The notes: generated by a model not told the origin, from the letters alone. DNA of 64,000 bases from Actinomycetaceae bacterium (GCA_030524055.1 JAUNHH010000010.1:27536-91535), one strand, 5' to 3'; shown: positions 56,501-64,000, counted from the stretch's first letter. Translations and numbers: made by a program.

Positions 56501-57046
56501 CACCTTGAGGGAGACATAGTCGATATCGGGCCGTTCCAGAAGTCGCCGAGTATCTGCCAAACGTTTGCTGGCTTCAATATCGCCTAAAACGGCTTCACCG
56601 AGGAGGTTGACATTCAAGCGCGCCCCATCCGCGCGTAGACGGGCAATAGCTGGCCCGAGTTTCGCGTCCGTCACGTCAACGACAAGATCACCGACAAGGG
56701 CCGCAAAAACCTTACGGGCAGCAGGAACGGAAAGTGTTGGGGCTAGGCGGGAAACTTTTCCTCCAACGAGGGCGGGGGTGCGTAAATACCACGGGAGGAA
56801 ATGTGGGTTGAGTGACCCTATTTTTTCGAGGTGCCTGGAGGCCACCGACTTATCTTCGGGACGGATGACGCCATCGACAAAAGAGACGGTGTAGTCCAGA
56901 CCAGTTTCATCATCAAGAACTCCTGCCAGGAGTTTGGCAGCAGGGTCGATGGGGTATTTCGTTGATGCTTGAGCCCAACGTGTAGCAGTTGCTACGGCAC
57001 GGTCAACAATGACGCGCAGATCAGGATGAGCGGTTGAGGCATTCAC
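53507..57046 (-). CDS. putA: bifunctional proline dehydrogenase / L-glutamate gamma-semialdehyde dehydrogenase
   Basis: A 1179-residue fused enzyme oxidising proline to glutamate. The N-terminal FAD-dependent PRODH barrel covers about residues 60-440 (LKVSAVTGPHNPWGY, RVVKGANLAMERVDAL). The C-terminal ALDH domain has PWNFPIAIPAGG, the Rossmann segment SVILKPA, AETSGKN and the catalytic Cys in GQKCSACS. There is no N-terminal RHH repressor domain, as in corynebacterial PutA. GTG at 57046 is chosen from GGAGA upstream. Two exact recurring 12-mers fall in the gene. Confidence 0.95.
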   Translation of the reverse strand: MNASTAHPDLRVIVDRAVATATRWAQASTKYPIDPAAKLLAGVLDDETGLDYTVSFVDGVIRPEDKSVASRHLEKIGSLNPHFLPWYLRTPALVGGKVSRLAPTLSVPAARKVFAALVGDLVVDVTDAKLGPAIARLRADGARLNVNLLGEAVLGDIEASKRLADTRRLLERPDIDYVSLKVSAVTGPHNPWGYEQVVNHAVEQLLPLYQYAATTGGKFINLDMEEYRDLHLTIDVFKKILDREELLGLEAGIVLQTYLPDALDAMKDLQDWSARRRARGGAAIKVRVVKGANLAMERVDALMHGWELATCESKQATDANYVRLLDWAMTPERIANIRLGVAGHNLFTVAAAWELAKERGVSEGIDIEMLSGMATQQAAAVREDVGTLLLYVPVVRPDEYDVAIAYLVRRLEENAADENFMASIFDIGTSSEALAKERGRFLAAIDQMVTQGESAVGPRRIQNRATESEEDIAAVVRSGDGWAFANTPDSDPSLPANRKWAAEIASRIPTSTLGNDTVEAARVGEEKDLSSLISSLYEGGATWARRSAAERAEILHRAGVELGRRRADLIEVAGSELGKGFDQADVEVSEAIDFAHYYSQQALALEEVDGAAFTPVRLTAVIPPWNFPIAIPAGGVLAALAAGSSVILKPAAVAARCGALVAECLWAAGVPKDALALVNLEERSLGTQLVTAKEVERVVLTGGASTAELFRSWDPTLRIMAETSGKNSIIITPSADLDLAVKDVVASAFGHAGQKCSACSLVILVGSVGFSRRVHDQLLDATRSLHVGWADDLSVQMGPLSTPPGDKLRRALTVLEPGQKWELTPRQLDDTGRLWSPGVRSGVAPGSEFHRTEYFGPVLGVMRVDTLEEAIAVQNDTDFGLTAGLHSLDGEEIATWLEKVEAGNVYINRGITGAIVRRQPFGGWKRSVVGEGAKAGGPNYLFGFGSFAPTPLSSAVAATPVAKPQLAALLDAARAELDAGAYRALQQCVASDEAAAANEFDGLHDPSQVGVERNYLRYVPTSATIRAGEHAPLVDILRVVSASVAVGQCEDTTEARRSLAGGGSVPVNLVLSSARPLPAGINEVLGRLGIIVITESRDAFLSRFAGSAHGLDERIRIIDEDGDALRTSVSGSIDVAVWDGPVTNAGRIEILPFVREQAISMTNHRFGNPTPLGRQVFGN
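55426..55437 (-). repeat. 12-mer ACGAGGGCGGGG, exact
   Basis: Within putA on its coding strand, read as Y-E-G-G-A. Confidence 0.95.
56767..56778 (+). repeat. 12-mer ACGAGGGCGGGG, exact
   Basis: Within putA on the non-coding strand, read as T-P-A-L-V. Confidence 0.95.
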
Positions 57047-57078
57047 CTTTATTCTCCTGGATTGCAAGGATGTTCGAG

Positions 57079-58608
57079 TTAGATGGTGCGGGTTTCGGCC
57101 ACGGTTTGGTCGAACTCTGCATCAATGTCGGAATTCGGTGTGTAGGTTGCTCGTGAAACGAGAATAGCCACTACTAGGTTAGCGAGGAATCCGGGCAGGA
57201 TTTCGTAGATATCGAAGATCTGCATGATTCCTCCTGCGGCTCCGTCGAGGTTGCCCCAGATGGCAACGAAAACGCCGCCAGTAATCATGCCCCAAATGGC
57301 CCCTTGGGCAGTGAGTTTCCTCCAGTACAGGGACAGGATGACAATCGGTCCAAAGGAGGCGCCAAATCCTGCCCACGCAAAGCCCACCAGGGCAAGAATG
57401 GAATCAGAATTTGGCCAGGCGAGGGCGGCCGCAATAATCGAGACAATAGCGACAGCAATTCGACCCGCAAGGACGCCATCAGAGCCAGAAAGTTCCCTAT
57501 GGGTATACACGCGGTAAATATCTTCAACGAGGGCGGAGGAGGTCACCAAGAGTTGACTGGAAATGGTGGACATAATCGCCGCCAAAATCGACGCGAGCAT
57601 AAAGCCAGCAATAAAGGGGTGGAAAAGAAGCTGTCCGAGTGCGATAAAGACACCTTCGGAATCGGGCAGTTGACCGGTGTCGTGTTTGTAAACGGCAATA
57701 CCGACAAAGGCAGTGGTACCTGCACCAAGGACGGCGAGGAGCATCCAGCCAATGCCAATACGGCGACCTTGTTTAGCTTCGGCGGTAGAACGCAAGGCCA
57801 TAAAGCGGACAATAATGTGCGGTTGGCCGAAATAGCCTAGGCCCCACGCCAGGCCAGAAATAACGACAATGGCAACAGTCAGTGCCGAAGCAGCGGAACC
57901 ATCGGCAGCTTTGGCATGGAAAAGATTGAAGGCGTCAGGTGCGACTTCTGTGATTTGAGCGAGAAGATTTCCTGGTCCGCCAACATGAATAATGCCCACA
58001 ATAGGAACGGCGATCAGCGCCACGACCATCATGAGGCCTTGAACCACGTCGGTCCATGACACAGCGAGGAATCCACCAACAAGGGTGTAGAGGACTGTCG
58101 TTGCCGCAATGATGACCATTCCAAGGTGGTAGTTCATTCCGAAGGAGGACTCGAAGAACTTGCCGCCTGCCACCATTCCAGATGACACATAGAAGGTGAA
58201 GAACACAGTAATGACCACGCCTGCGACGATACGAACCAGGTTGGAGGTGTCGCGGAGGCGAGCACCGAGGAATGAGGGCACCGTAATGGAATTGGCAGCT
58301 GTCACTGAATAGGCGCGGAGCCTGGGGGCGGTGTATTTCCAGTTCACCCACGCACCAATGGTGAGGCCCACGGCAATCCAGGATTCAATGAGGCCGTTGA
58401 GGTACAGGGCGCCAGGTAGTCCCATGAGGAGCCAGCCAGACATATCGGCGGCCCCTGCTGAAAGGGCTGCAACTCCTGGCCCCAGGTCACGGCCACCCAG
58501 CATGTAGTCATCAAGGTTTTTCGTCCGATTGTAGGCGAAAAGACCGATCATTACCATCGCGGTGAGGTATATGATCATGGCCATTGCCTGGAAGGTAATA
58601 TCTGACAT
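57079..58608 (-). CDS. putP: sodium/proline symporter
   Basis: A 509-residue SSS-family transporter with about 13 membrane segments. The PutP signature is seen at the start: FQAMAMIIYLTAMVMIGLFAY, then LDDYMLGGRDLGPGVAALSAGAADMSGWLLMGLPG. The start at 58608 (MSDITF) has GGGGAC 6 bases upstream. The gene precedes putA by 32 bases, so uptake and breakdown of proline are encoded together. Regulation is not visible. Confidence 0.95.
   Translation of the reverse strand: MSDITFQAMAMIIYLTAMVMIGLFAYNRTKNLDDYMLGGRDLGPGVAALSAGAADMSGWLLMGLPGALYLNGLIESWIAVGLTIGAWVNWKYTAPRLRAYSVTAANSITVPSFLGARLRDTSNLVRIVAGVVITVFFTFYVSSGMVAGGKFFESSFGMNYHLGMVIIAATTVLYTLVGGFLAVSWTDVVQGLMMVVALIAVPIVGIIHVGGPGNLLAQITEVAPDAFNLFHAKAADGSAASALTVAIVVISGLAWGLGYFGQPHIIVRFMALRSTAEAKQGRRIGIGWMLLAVLGAGTTAFVGIAVYKHDTGQLPDSEGVFIALGQLLFHPFIAGFMLASILAAIMSTISSQLLVTSSALVEDIYRVYTHRELSGSDGVLAGRIAVAIVSIIAAALAWPNSDSILALVGFAWAGFGASFGPIVILSLYWRKLTAQGAIWGMITGGVFVAIWGNLDGAAGGIMQIFDIYEILPGFLANLVVAILVSRATYTPNSDIDAEFDQTVAETRTI
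57527..57538 (+). repeat. one-mismatch copy of the recurring 12-mer
   Basis: ACGAGGGCGGAG within putP. Confidence 0.45.
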
Positions 58609-58762
58609 CTTTGTCCCCATTCCACTCGGTGAATGACGCAGATAATGCACGATTAAGGTGACACTAACACGGGCGGTGCTTCAAAGCCGACTATTTCATT
58701 ATTCAGGACAAGCGATATAGCTACTGTGGAATGCTCATACTGGATTTAGCGTTAAAGGCGTC

Positions 58763-60475
58763 TTAAAGTTTCGCCTTATCGAGCGCTTGGATCAGAGTGG
58801 GGCGTCGCACGTATGTAGCACGTAGGCCCGCCACCCAGCGATCAATCATTGCCCTGTGAGGAGCATGCGTGTCGGCACTGTTTTTATCGGCTTCTTGGGC
58901 TATCTTCAGTGCTGCTTTAATCAGGCGAAGCGCCTGATTTGATACCGATCGTCCAGTTTGGCCTTCCAGGAGAATATCGACCTGGTCCTGATAGATCACA
59001 ATGGCGTCTTTAGGGCGATCTTTTGCGCGGGCAGACGCAAGTGTTTCCCACACACTCACAGCGCCCCACTTTTCATAGATTTCCCATGCGCGCTGTACCT
59101 CACCAACGTGAAGAAAAATATCGATGGCTTGATCCCCCCGAACCCAGTTCTGATTTTCAACCCACTCCAGCAGTTCCTTTCGTTCTTGTTCGGGATCACC
59201 GACGCGCTGTGCAGTGTCAATCACAAGGTCGAAAGTGTGTGTTCCGCTAAAGCGCCGGAAGATAGAACGAACAACGGCGAGGGCATCTTCACCTCTACCT
59301 TCTTCAATATAGAGATCAGCAGCCCACCCTGCCTCAACATCAAAGGTAGAGTCTTGCGGATAAATACCTAACATTCCTCGTGGGGCAATGGAACCGTCAG
59401 CAACAGCTTGATCCAGGTAAGCAATAGCTTCCTCACGCCGAGCGGCTTTCAAAAGGCGCTGAATAATAGCTGCATATTGCAGGCGCCCGCCTTCACTTAA
59501 ATAGTGAACTGCCAGATCAACATCCTGATCATAATCAGCTAATTCGAGTTTCATTGCACGCAACTCGAAATCAAGGACAATGATCTGCCCACCGTACCCT
59601 CTTTCCTCTTTAGGGATGGCCGCATTCACGAGTTTCCGGAAAGCATCAACACCTTGTTTTCCCAGCGCCGGTGCGAAGTCCTGCAATGCGATATCAGGCC
59701 AACCCGGCGAATCAAGGCGGAATTTCGCCAGCCATTTGCCGAGTTTAATTGGGTCAGGATTACCTTCACGACATGCCCGGGCATACAACTCAATGGCTCT
59801 TTGGCAAACGTCACCAGTCATACCTGCGGAATCATCAATATCAGTCATCAAGCGCTTACGCATACGCGTTGCAACCCATAAGAAAACGGGAGCAACCTCA
59901 TCGGCATACCCTTGATTCAGTAAAGACTCCACTTCATCTAAATAGGCCATCGCCGCAGTAGCTAAGTCCATTGCCTCGTAGTAGTCCACGAAGCGACGAC
60001 CTCCAAGCAATGACTTTGCTTGAGCCATGTATTCATCAACAATGGTTTGGATCTTTCCTGCGGCGAGTTCCGCGCGGTTCAGTAATGCGCGCGATGACTC
60101 TTCACTTCTGCCAGCAATAAAAAGTACTAAATCGCGTAGTTGCTGCACGTCGAGTGAATCAAGGTAAGCGGGGACAGGGTCATCGGGCTGTTTTTCTGTT
60201 CCCTTGAGGGCGACAATGCCTAGAGCCACCATATGTTTACAGACGGCCGCACTAACCGCGTATGGACAATTGCACTGACCAATAATCTCTTGACCGTCCC
60301 ATTTGAGGCTTACGGTATAGCTTTGGGTTCCCTTAACTGTTCCGTGAATAGATGACTCATTACGCGAGATATCCCTGACCGCGTGGGTAATACTCTCACC
60401 GCGTTCATAAATAACAGTGCCAGCCGCCGCCTCAAGACGTGACAGAATAAAGATCTGACTGCTGGTATTTGCCAT
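58763..60475 (-). CDS. SWIM zinc finger protein with long helical repeat region
   Basis: A 570-residue protein. The SWIM motif CxCxnCxH is complete: Cys68, Cys70, Cys79, His81 (CNCPYAVSAAVCKH). The rest is alpha-helical and repeat-like (pairs such as AAMAYLDEVESLLNQGYADEV and KAARREEAIAYLDQAV), as in other bacterial SWIM proteins that sit with helicases. No SWI2/SNF2 helicase is next to it here. Function unknown; DNA or protein binding through the finger is expected. Confidence 0.85.
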   Translation of the reverse strand: MANTSSQIFILSRLEAAAGTVIYERGESITHAVRDISRNESSIHGTVKGTQSYTVSLKWDGQEIIGQCNCPYAVSAAVCKHMVALGIVALKGTEKQPDDPVPAYLDSLDVQQLRDLVLFIAGRSEESSRALLNRAELAAGKIQTIVDEYMAQAKSLLGGRRFVDYYEAMDLATAAMAYLDEVESLLNQGYADEVAPVFLWVATRMRKRLMTDIDDSAGMTGDVCQRAIELYARACREGNPDPIKLGKWLAKFRLDSPGWPDIALQDFAPALGKQGVDAFRKLVNAAIPKEERGYGGQIIVLDFELRAMKLELADYDQDVDLAVHYLSEGGRLQYAAIIQRLLKAARREEAIAYLDQAVADGSIAPRGMLGIYPQDSTFDVEAGWAADLYIEEGRGEDALAVVRSIFRRFSGTHTFDLVIDTAQRVGDPEQERKELLEWVENQNWVRGDQAIDIFLHVGEVQRAWEIYEKWGAVSVWETLASARAKDRPKDAIVIYQDQVDILLEGQTGRSVSNQALRLIKAALKIAQEADKNSADTHAPHRAMIDRWVAGLRATYVRRPTLIQALDKAKL

Positions 60476-60546
60476 AGATAAACACTGGCATATCTCATAC
60501 TTCCGCGCTCGTTGACACTACCGCTATTGACAACAGAGATTGGCCC

Positions 60547-61251
60547 CTAGATATCGGATTGGGCAGTCTCCTGGCGCTCCAAGCTGTCACGAAGAATTGG
60601 GGGATAAATCTGCTGCGCCTCGCCTGCGCGATAAAGGGTTGCTGGCCTCCCTCGTCCTCCAGAGCGCACCCCGACCTCGTGAATAAATCCTGGGGAGCCA
60701 AGGACTTTGCGCGAAAAGTTCCGCGGATCGATCGATACACCCCACGTGGCTTCGTAGACCCCGCGTAACTCGCTCATCGTGAACTCAGGAGCGCAGAAAC
60801 TCGCGGCAATCGTGGAGTATTCCAGTTTGGCTCGGGCGCGTTCGATTCCTTGCCGCAGGATCTCATCGTGATCAAAAACGAGGGCGGGGAGATTGTCTAT
60901 CGGAAACCAGCGGGCCCCTCTAGCATCACTACCTGCCGAAACTCCACCCAATGAGGCCACTAACGCTAGGTAAGCAACGGAAATCACCCGACCACGTGGG
61001 TCTCGCGTCGGTTCTCCGAAAGTCCCCAATTGCTCAAGATGGCGAGGTTGCAGGTTCAACCCTGTTTCTTCGCCGAGTTCACGCAGTGCTGCCTGTTCTA
61101 AAGATTCTTCTGGCAAGACAAATCCGCCAGGAAGGGCCCATCCCCCTTTGAAGGGTTCGATTCCACGTTCAACAAGAGCAATATGAAGCTGATCTGCGGC
61201 GATGGTAAAAACCACGATATCTACTGCAATGCCATAGCGCGGGTAGGTCAT
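60547..61251 (-). CDS. nrtR: NrtR-like Nudix-fold transcriptional regulator
   Basis: A 234-residue protein with an N-terminal Nudix domain and a C-terminal winged helix (FTMSELRGVYEATWGVSIDPRNFSRKVL), the NrtR layout. NrtR proteins sense ADP-ribose and control NAD metabolism genes. Unlike many regulatory members, the Nudix box looks intact (G-x5-E-x7-RELGEETGL), so hydrolase activity may remain. It is divergent from the SPFH/NAD-kinase-like pair with palindromic sites between. The recurring 12-mer encodes LPALV. Confidence 0.85.
   Translation of the reverse strand: MTYPRYGIAVDIVVFTIAADQLHIALVERGIEPFKGGWALPGGFVLPEESLEQAALRELGEETGLNLQPRHLEQLGTFGEPTRDPRGRVISVAYLALVASLGGVSAGSDARGARWFPIDNLPALVFDHDEILRQGIERARAKLEYSTIAASFCAPEFTMSELRGVYEATWGVSIDPRNFSRKVLGSPGFIHEVGVRSGGRGRPATLYRAGEAQQIYPPILRDSLERQETAQSDI
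60669..60680 (-). repeat. one-mismatch copy of the recurring 12-mer
   Basis: CCCCGACCTCGT on the plus strand, in the nrtR winged-helix region. Confidence 0.45.
60878..60889 (+). repeat. 12-mer ACGAGGGCGGGG, exact
   Basis: Within nrtR on the non-coding strand, read as L-P-A-L-V. Confidence 0.95.
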
Positions 61252-61265
61252 AGAAGCAGCTTAAA

Positions 61266-61278
61266 TGTCGGCTTGACA
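61266..61278. promoter_or_regulatory. candidate NrtR operator 1
   Basis: TGTC-GGCTT-GACA, a 4-bp inverted repeat with 5-base spacing, 14 bases from the nrtR start codon. Confidence 0.5.
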
Positions 61279-61295
61279 AAAAGCGAATGCTGAAC

Positions 61296-61318
61296 TTTAC
61301 TGTCAGCAAGACAATAAA
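61296..61318. promoter_or_regulatory. candidate NrtR operator 2
   Basis: TTTACTGTC-AGCAA-GACAATAAA, inverted repeat with 8 of 9 positions matched and the same TGTC-N5-GACA core. It ends 11 bases before the SPFH start and overlaps the ribosome binding region. Confidence 0.65.
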
Positions 61319-61329
61319 GGAGGCTTCTC

Positions 61330-62340
61330 ATGGCGACCATTCACCGCTATCCCCTGTATTCGCACGCCACCAGCGCAATGAACCGCTGTCTGATCGTGGA
61401 ACGAGGACGGGGCATTACCGTTCTCCCCGCGGGTGCATCCCTATGGTTTAGACCATTAAGCACTTCGCTGGCGGAAGTCCCACTCGAAGACCAGGAGTTC
61501 GCACAGATCTTTCGCGTCACCACCCAAGACCGGCAGGAAGTGAGCGTGCAAAGTGCGCTGACCGTGCGAGTAATCAATCCTGAAATGGCAGCACGCCATC
61601 TCGATTTTTCTCTTGACATAAAATCCGGAATCTGGATCGCGCAACCCCTGCAAGCACTTCAAAATATGGTGACGAATTTCGCCTTACATTACGCAGCTCA
61701 AGTTGCCAGTGTCACCCCACTGCACATCATGTTGGATCAGGGGTTGCAGTTAGTACACGATGCTTTGAATGCCGCCCTGCCACACGAAGCACGGTTGAGT
61801 GAGGCCGGGATTAGCGTTATCGCAATCCGCGTGACCGCAGTGCGTGCAGATGAAGAACTCGAGCGAGCTTTGCAAACCAAAGTACGCGAGTCCGCACAAG
61901 CAGAGGCTGATCGAGCCACCTACGATCGCCGTGCGCAAGCAGTCGATCGTGAGCGAGCCATCAAAGAAAATGAGTTGAATAACCGAACTGAACTCGCCCG
62001 CCGCGAACGTGAACTTGTGGAGCTCGAAGGAGCAAATGAAAGACGACGGGCCGAACAGGAAATAGAAAAGCGCCTCATGCATACCGAGGCCGAAGTGGAA
62101 CGGCGTCAAAAGAGCCTTGAGGCGCGCGTTGCGGAGATTACCCGAGTTGCTGAGGCAGAAAATACTGCCTTAAATGCGCGACTTACCGCCTATAACGCTG
62201 CTTCCAGCAACGCTGTCATCGCTGCTATTGCGCCAGAAGTCCTTGAGAAATTACCCAGCATCAACTCGCTGACAATCACCCCTGACATGATCGGCTCCGC
62301 TGTAGACACTGTTTTCACTCGCCTGCAGAAAGGGGAATAA
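61330..62340 (+). CDS. SPFH/band-7 domain protein
   Basis: A 336-residue protein with an SPFH domain at about residues 20-185 (ITVLPAGASLWFRPLSTSLAEVPL, then QEVSVQSALTVRVINPE) followed by a long charged coiled coil (residues 185-290) and a short C-terminal domain. It lacks a clear membrane segment, so it would associate with membranes or filaments indirectly. AAAGGAGG is just upstream. It sits 2 bases before the NAD-kinase-like gene, so both are made together. Role unknown. Confidence 0.85.
   Translation: MATIHRYPLYSHATSAMNRCLIVERGRGITVLPAGASLWFRPLSTSLAEVPLEDQEFAQIFRVTTQDRQEVSVQSALTVRVINPEMAARHLDFSLDIKSGIWIAQPLQALQNMVTNFALHYAAQVASVTPLHIMLDQGLQLVHDALNAALPHEARLSEAGISVIAIRVTAVRADEELERALQTKVRESAQAEADRATYDRRAQAVDRERAIKENELNNRTELARRERELVELEGANERRRAEQEIEKRLMHTEAEVERRQKSLEARVAEITRVAEAENTALNARLTAYNAASSNAVIAAIAPEVLEKLPSINSLTITPDMIGSAVDTVFTRLQKGE
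61401..61412 (+). repeat. one-mismatch copy of the recurring 12-mer
   Basis: ACGAGGACGGGG within the SPFH gene. Confidence 0.5.
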
Positions 62341-62342
62341 AA

Positions 62343-63218
62343 GTGAGCACTCCACGAATGGTCCTGGTATATCGACGCACTCAACTGGAGGTGCTTCTCG
62401 AAACTCACTCGACGATGGGGGCTGTTGAATTTTTTCTCGGCGAGCGCGGGCAGTCTCTTGCCCTACTTCAGGCAGCTGACGCCGCTCAACGGCGTGCTAT
62501 TGAGGAGGTGATCTCCGTACTACCTGCCACCTACCGTTTAGCCCAAGTGGAACGTGAAAACCTCTCACGTTTCCTATTTGAGCCCGATGATCTGATTGTC
62601 GTCGTTGGGCAAGACGGATTGGTCCCCAACGTTGCCAAATATGTCGATGAGCAGCAGGTGGTGGGGGTATCCCCATCAGCCCCTGGGGTCTTGTGCACTT
62701 TCACTCCTGCGCTTTTCTCTCAGATGCTCGCTGGCGAGGAGGCCGCAGGGGAAAAAGAGTTGGTCATGGTTGAAGCCCGTATTGATGACGGCCAAGTGTT
62801 GCGCGGTCTCAATGAGGTCTTTATCGGGCATCGTTCTCACCAAAGTGCGCGTTATGAGCTTCAGTGGCAGGACAGAAAGGAGTTCCAATCCTCATCTGGC
62901 CTTATTATCGGCACTGGTACAGGAGCAACGGGATGGCTCGCTTCCTTGTGGGGACAACAGCGTCCAGAGTTTTCGCTGCCCGGACCAGAAGAGCCGGAGT
63001 TAGCCTTCTTTGTTCGCGAGGCCTGGCCATCGGCATCAAGCGGAACCAGTATGACCTCAGGGTTAGTAGGCGGCCAGGATGAAATCAAGCTTATTGCGCG
63101 GTCAGAAATGGTGATCTTTGCTGATGGGATGGAGAGAGATTGCCTGCGGGTCGATTGGGGGCAGAGCATCCATGTGCGCTGCGCCCAAAAACCGCTGAAT
63201 CTCCTGGTCTCTGTGTAA
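62343..63218 (+). CDS. divergent NAD-kinase-like protein
   Basis: A 291-residue protein with the layout of NAD kinases. The motif GGDG is altered to GQDG (residues 89-92), LNEVFIGH (156-163) matches the conserved NE motif, and GTGTGATGW (190-198) replaces TGSTAY. The first 80 residues carry an extra helical part. It could be an NAD kinase paralogue with changed activity, a sugar/sphingosine-type kinase, or a sensor. Linkage to an NrtR-like regulator supports an NAD-related role. GTG at 62343 follows the SPFH stop by 2 bases. Confidence 0.75.
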   Translation: MSTPRMVLVYRRTQLEVLLETHSTMGAVEFFLGERGQSLALLQAADAAQRRAIEEVISVLPATYRLAQVERENLSRFLFEPDDLIVVVGQDGLVPNVAKYVDEQQVVGVSPSAPGVLCTFTPALFSQMLAGEEAAGEKELVMVEARIDDGQVLRGLNEVFIGHRSHQSARYELQWQDRKEFQSSSGLIIGTGTGATGWLASLWGQQRPEFSLPGPEEPELAFFVREAWPSASSGTSMTSGLVGGQDEIKLIARSEMVIFADGMERDCLRVDWGQSIHVRCAQKPLNLLVSV

Positions 63219-63259
63219 AAGCAGGCTACGACAAGCAAGCGGAAGGCAATAGTGGTCGA

Positions 63260-63272
63260 TAAAATACTGTCA
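63260..63272 (+). promoter_or_regulatory. leaderless -10 element
   Basis: TAAAAT (63260-63265) ends 6 bases before the ATG at 63272, again without a Shine-Dalgarno. Confidence 0.65.
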
Positions 63273-63760
63273 TGGCGCGAATCCTCCACTCCTATTTTGG
63301 TGTGATCGACACGGACATTGACGAGGATGATGTCCATATTTGGTCGGGTGCGGTCTATTTCGACGACAGGCAAATACCTGTTGAGATGTGTGCTGCTAGC
63401 GGGCAACACCTTGACCTGGATATTCTCAACAAAGCCGCATACCTTTTGGAGACTCTGGTAGACACTGATCTACGCGCCCGCGCATACATAGTTGACTACT
63501 GCGCGGAAGACCAGTCCTATATGAATCGCATTCGATCTATCCTCCCCGATCAGGATATTCCGACTGATGCAGAGCATTTTGTTCGCTCGCTATCTCTTTA
63601 CGAGATCGAGATTGAGCTGTGGTGGGCAACTTTGAACGATGAGCAGCCGCGATTCCGCATGCTCTATGATCCTGACCCTAAAAACAAAGAGTGCGACGAA
63701 TACCTATTCCTCTCCCTAGATATGGAGGGTGAACTGCTGGAAATCACCTTTGAACCGTAG
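63272..63760 (+). CDS. uncharacterised protein, DUF2004-like
   Basis: A 162-residue acidic protein. The opening HSYFGVIDTDIDEDDVHIWSGAVYFDDRQIPVEM and the following helix LDLDILNKAAYLLETLVD resemble the DUF2004 family, some members of which are immunity-like. No membrane segment or signal peptide. It appears to be transcribed separately from the SPFH pair. Confidence 0.65.
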   Translation: MARILHSYFGVIDTDIDEDDVHIWSGAVYFDDRQIPVEMCAASGQHLDLDILNKAAYLLETLVDTDLRARAYIVDYCAEDQSYMNRIRSILPDQDIPTDAEHFVRSLSLYEIEIELWWATLNDEQPRFRMLYDPDPKNKECDEYLFLSLDMEGELLEITFEP

Positions 63761-63880
63761 AGCCCCTTAGTCAAGTGCAGGTCGTGTAGCTGCCGCCGAT
63801 GCTCTCTCCGCAGAAACTCACAAGTTAAGTTCCAGCTAGGGGTTCTTGGCGCGAACAGGGACACACATCTGCGAGGTATT
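63761..63880. other. non-coding stretch
   Basis: No gene, hairpin or promoter could be supported in this 120-base stretch; base composition is ordinary. Confidence 0.4.
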
Positions 63881-63940
63881 CCTACCGTTAGGGACTAAAC
63901 ATAGCGTTAGGGACAAAACCCTTCACTTAAGGACTAAACC
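63881..63940. repeat. three degenerate 20-bp tandem repeats
   Basis: Units 63881-63900, 63901-63920 and 63921-63940 share CGTTAGGGACTAAAC with small changes (TTAGGGACTAAAC, TTAGGGACAAAACC, TTAAGGACTAAACC). A partial CTACCGTT follows. Confidence 0.75.
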
Positions 63941-63956
63941 CTACCGTTGTTATGTC

Positions 63957-64000
63957 TCAGGACATGGGTGACAGTTCTGTGTCAGGACATCGGTGACAGT
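63957..64000. repeat. direct repeats, possible edge of an IS481-like element
   Basis: TCAGGACATGGGTGACAGT (63957-63975) and TCAGGACATCGGTGACAGT (63982-64000) differ by one base and are spaced 25 bp apart. From memory, such TCAGGACATCGGTGACA repeats accompany IS481-family elements of Actinobacteria; the transposase would lie beyond the window, so this is a guess. Confidence 0.5.

Overview
The window is chromosomal DNA of mid GC content from an actinobacterium, most likely of the Actinomycetaceae type. The evidence is gene content: RbpA, mycobacterial-type integration host factor, type-2 PyrF, the GarA/FtsR/DUF881/Sbp block, PafB-PafC, a HelY helicase, an ATPase-defective PriA and a VKOR. Mid GC, a beta-glucoside-family sucrose PTS and many leaderless promoters fit that placement, but genus cannot be fixed from sequence alone. 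No rRNA, tRNA or CRISPR array was seen.

Layout. 1-3.4 kb: the end of an RclC-like membrane protein, a VOC/TetR divergent pair with two palindromic operators, and a pentapeptide-repeat membrane protein with a decayed partial copy behind it. 3.7-16.5 kb: a compact, mostly overlapping run pyrR-pyrB-pyrC-carA-carB-pyrF, then mihF-gmk-rpoZ-coaBC-metK-VKOR; a PyrR-type RNA target sits on the pyrR ribosome binding site. 16.5-25.1 kb: priA, fmt, rsmB, rpe, an FMN riboswitch controlling a riboflavin-uptake permease and lipoprotein, then hisE-hisG. 25.1-31.3 kb: pafB-pafC-helY-lnt, translationally coupled. 31.4-40.2 kb: rbpA, an Hsp70-like protein, then on the minus strand pepN, DUF881-sbp-DUF881, garA, ftsR and a second MerR regulator. 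40.3-53.4 kb: a divergent stand-alone MurE, unknown proteins, a sucrose locus (LacI regulator, EIIBCA, ScrB), SUKH protein, der, an M50 protease and two YbjN-like proteins. 53.5-58.6 kb: proline catabolism (putP-putA). 58.7-63.8 kb: a SWIM protein, then an NrtR-like Nudix regulator divergent from an SPFH protein plus a divergent NAD-kinase-like protein, with paired operator-like sites between. The last 120 bases hold two sets of tandem repeats that may be the edge of an insertion sequence.

The most striking signal crosses gene boundaries. The 12-mer ACGAGGGCGGGG occurs 17 times exactly (9 on plus, 8 on minus), twice more as its first 11 bases, and about a dozen times with one mismatch. Chance predicts far fewer than one copy. 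It lies in unrelated genes, imposing repeated peptides such as EGGV and PALV, and as a near-perfect inverted pair it forms the terminator after the murE-like gene. This distribution resembles DNA uptake sequences or Chi-type sites, neither of which I know to be described for this motif.
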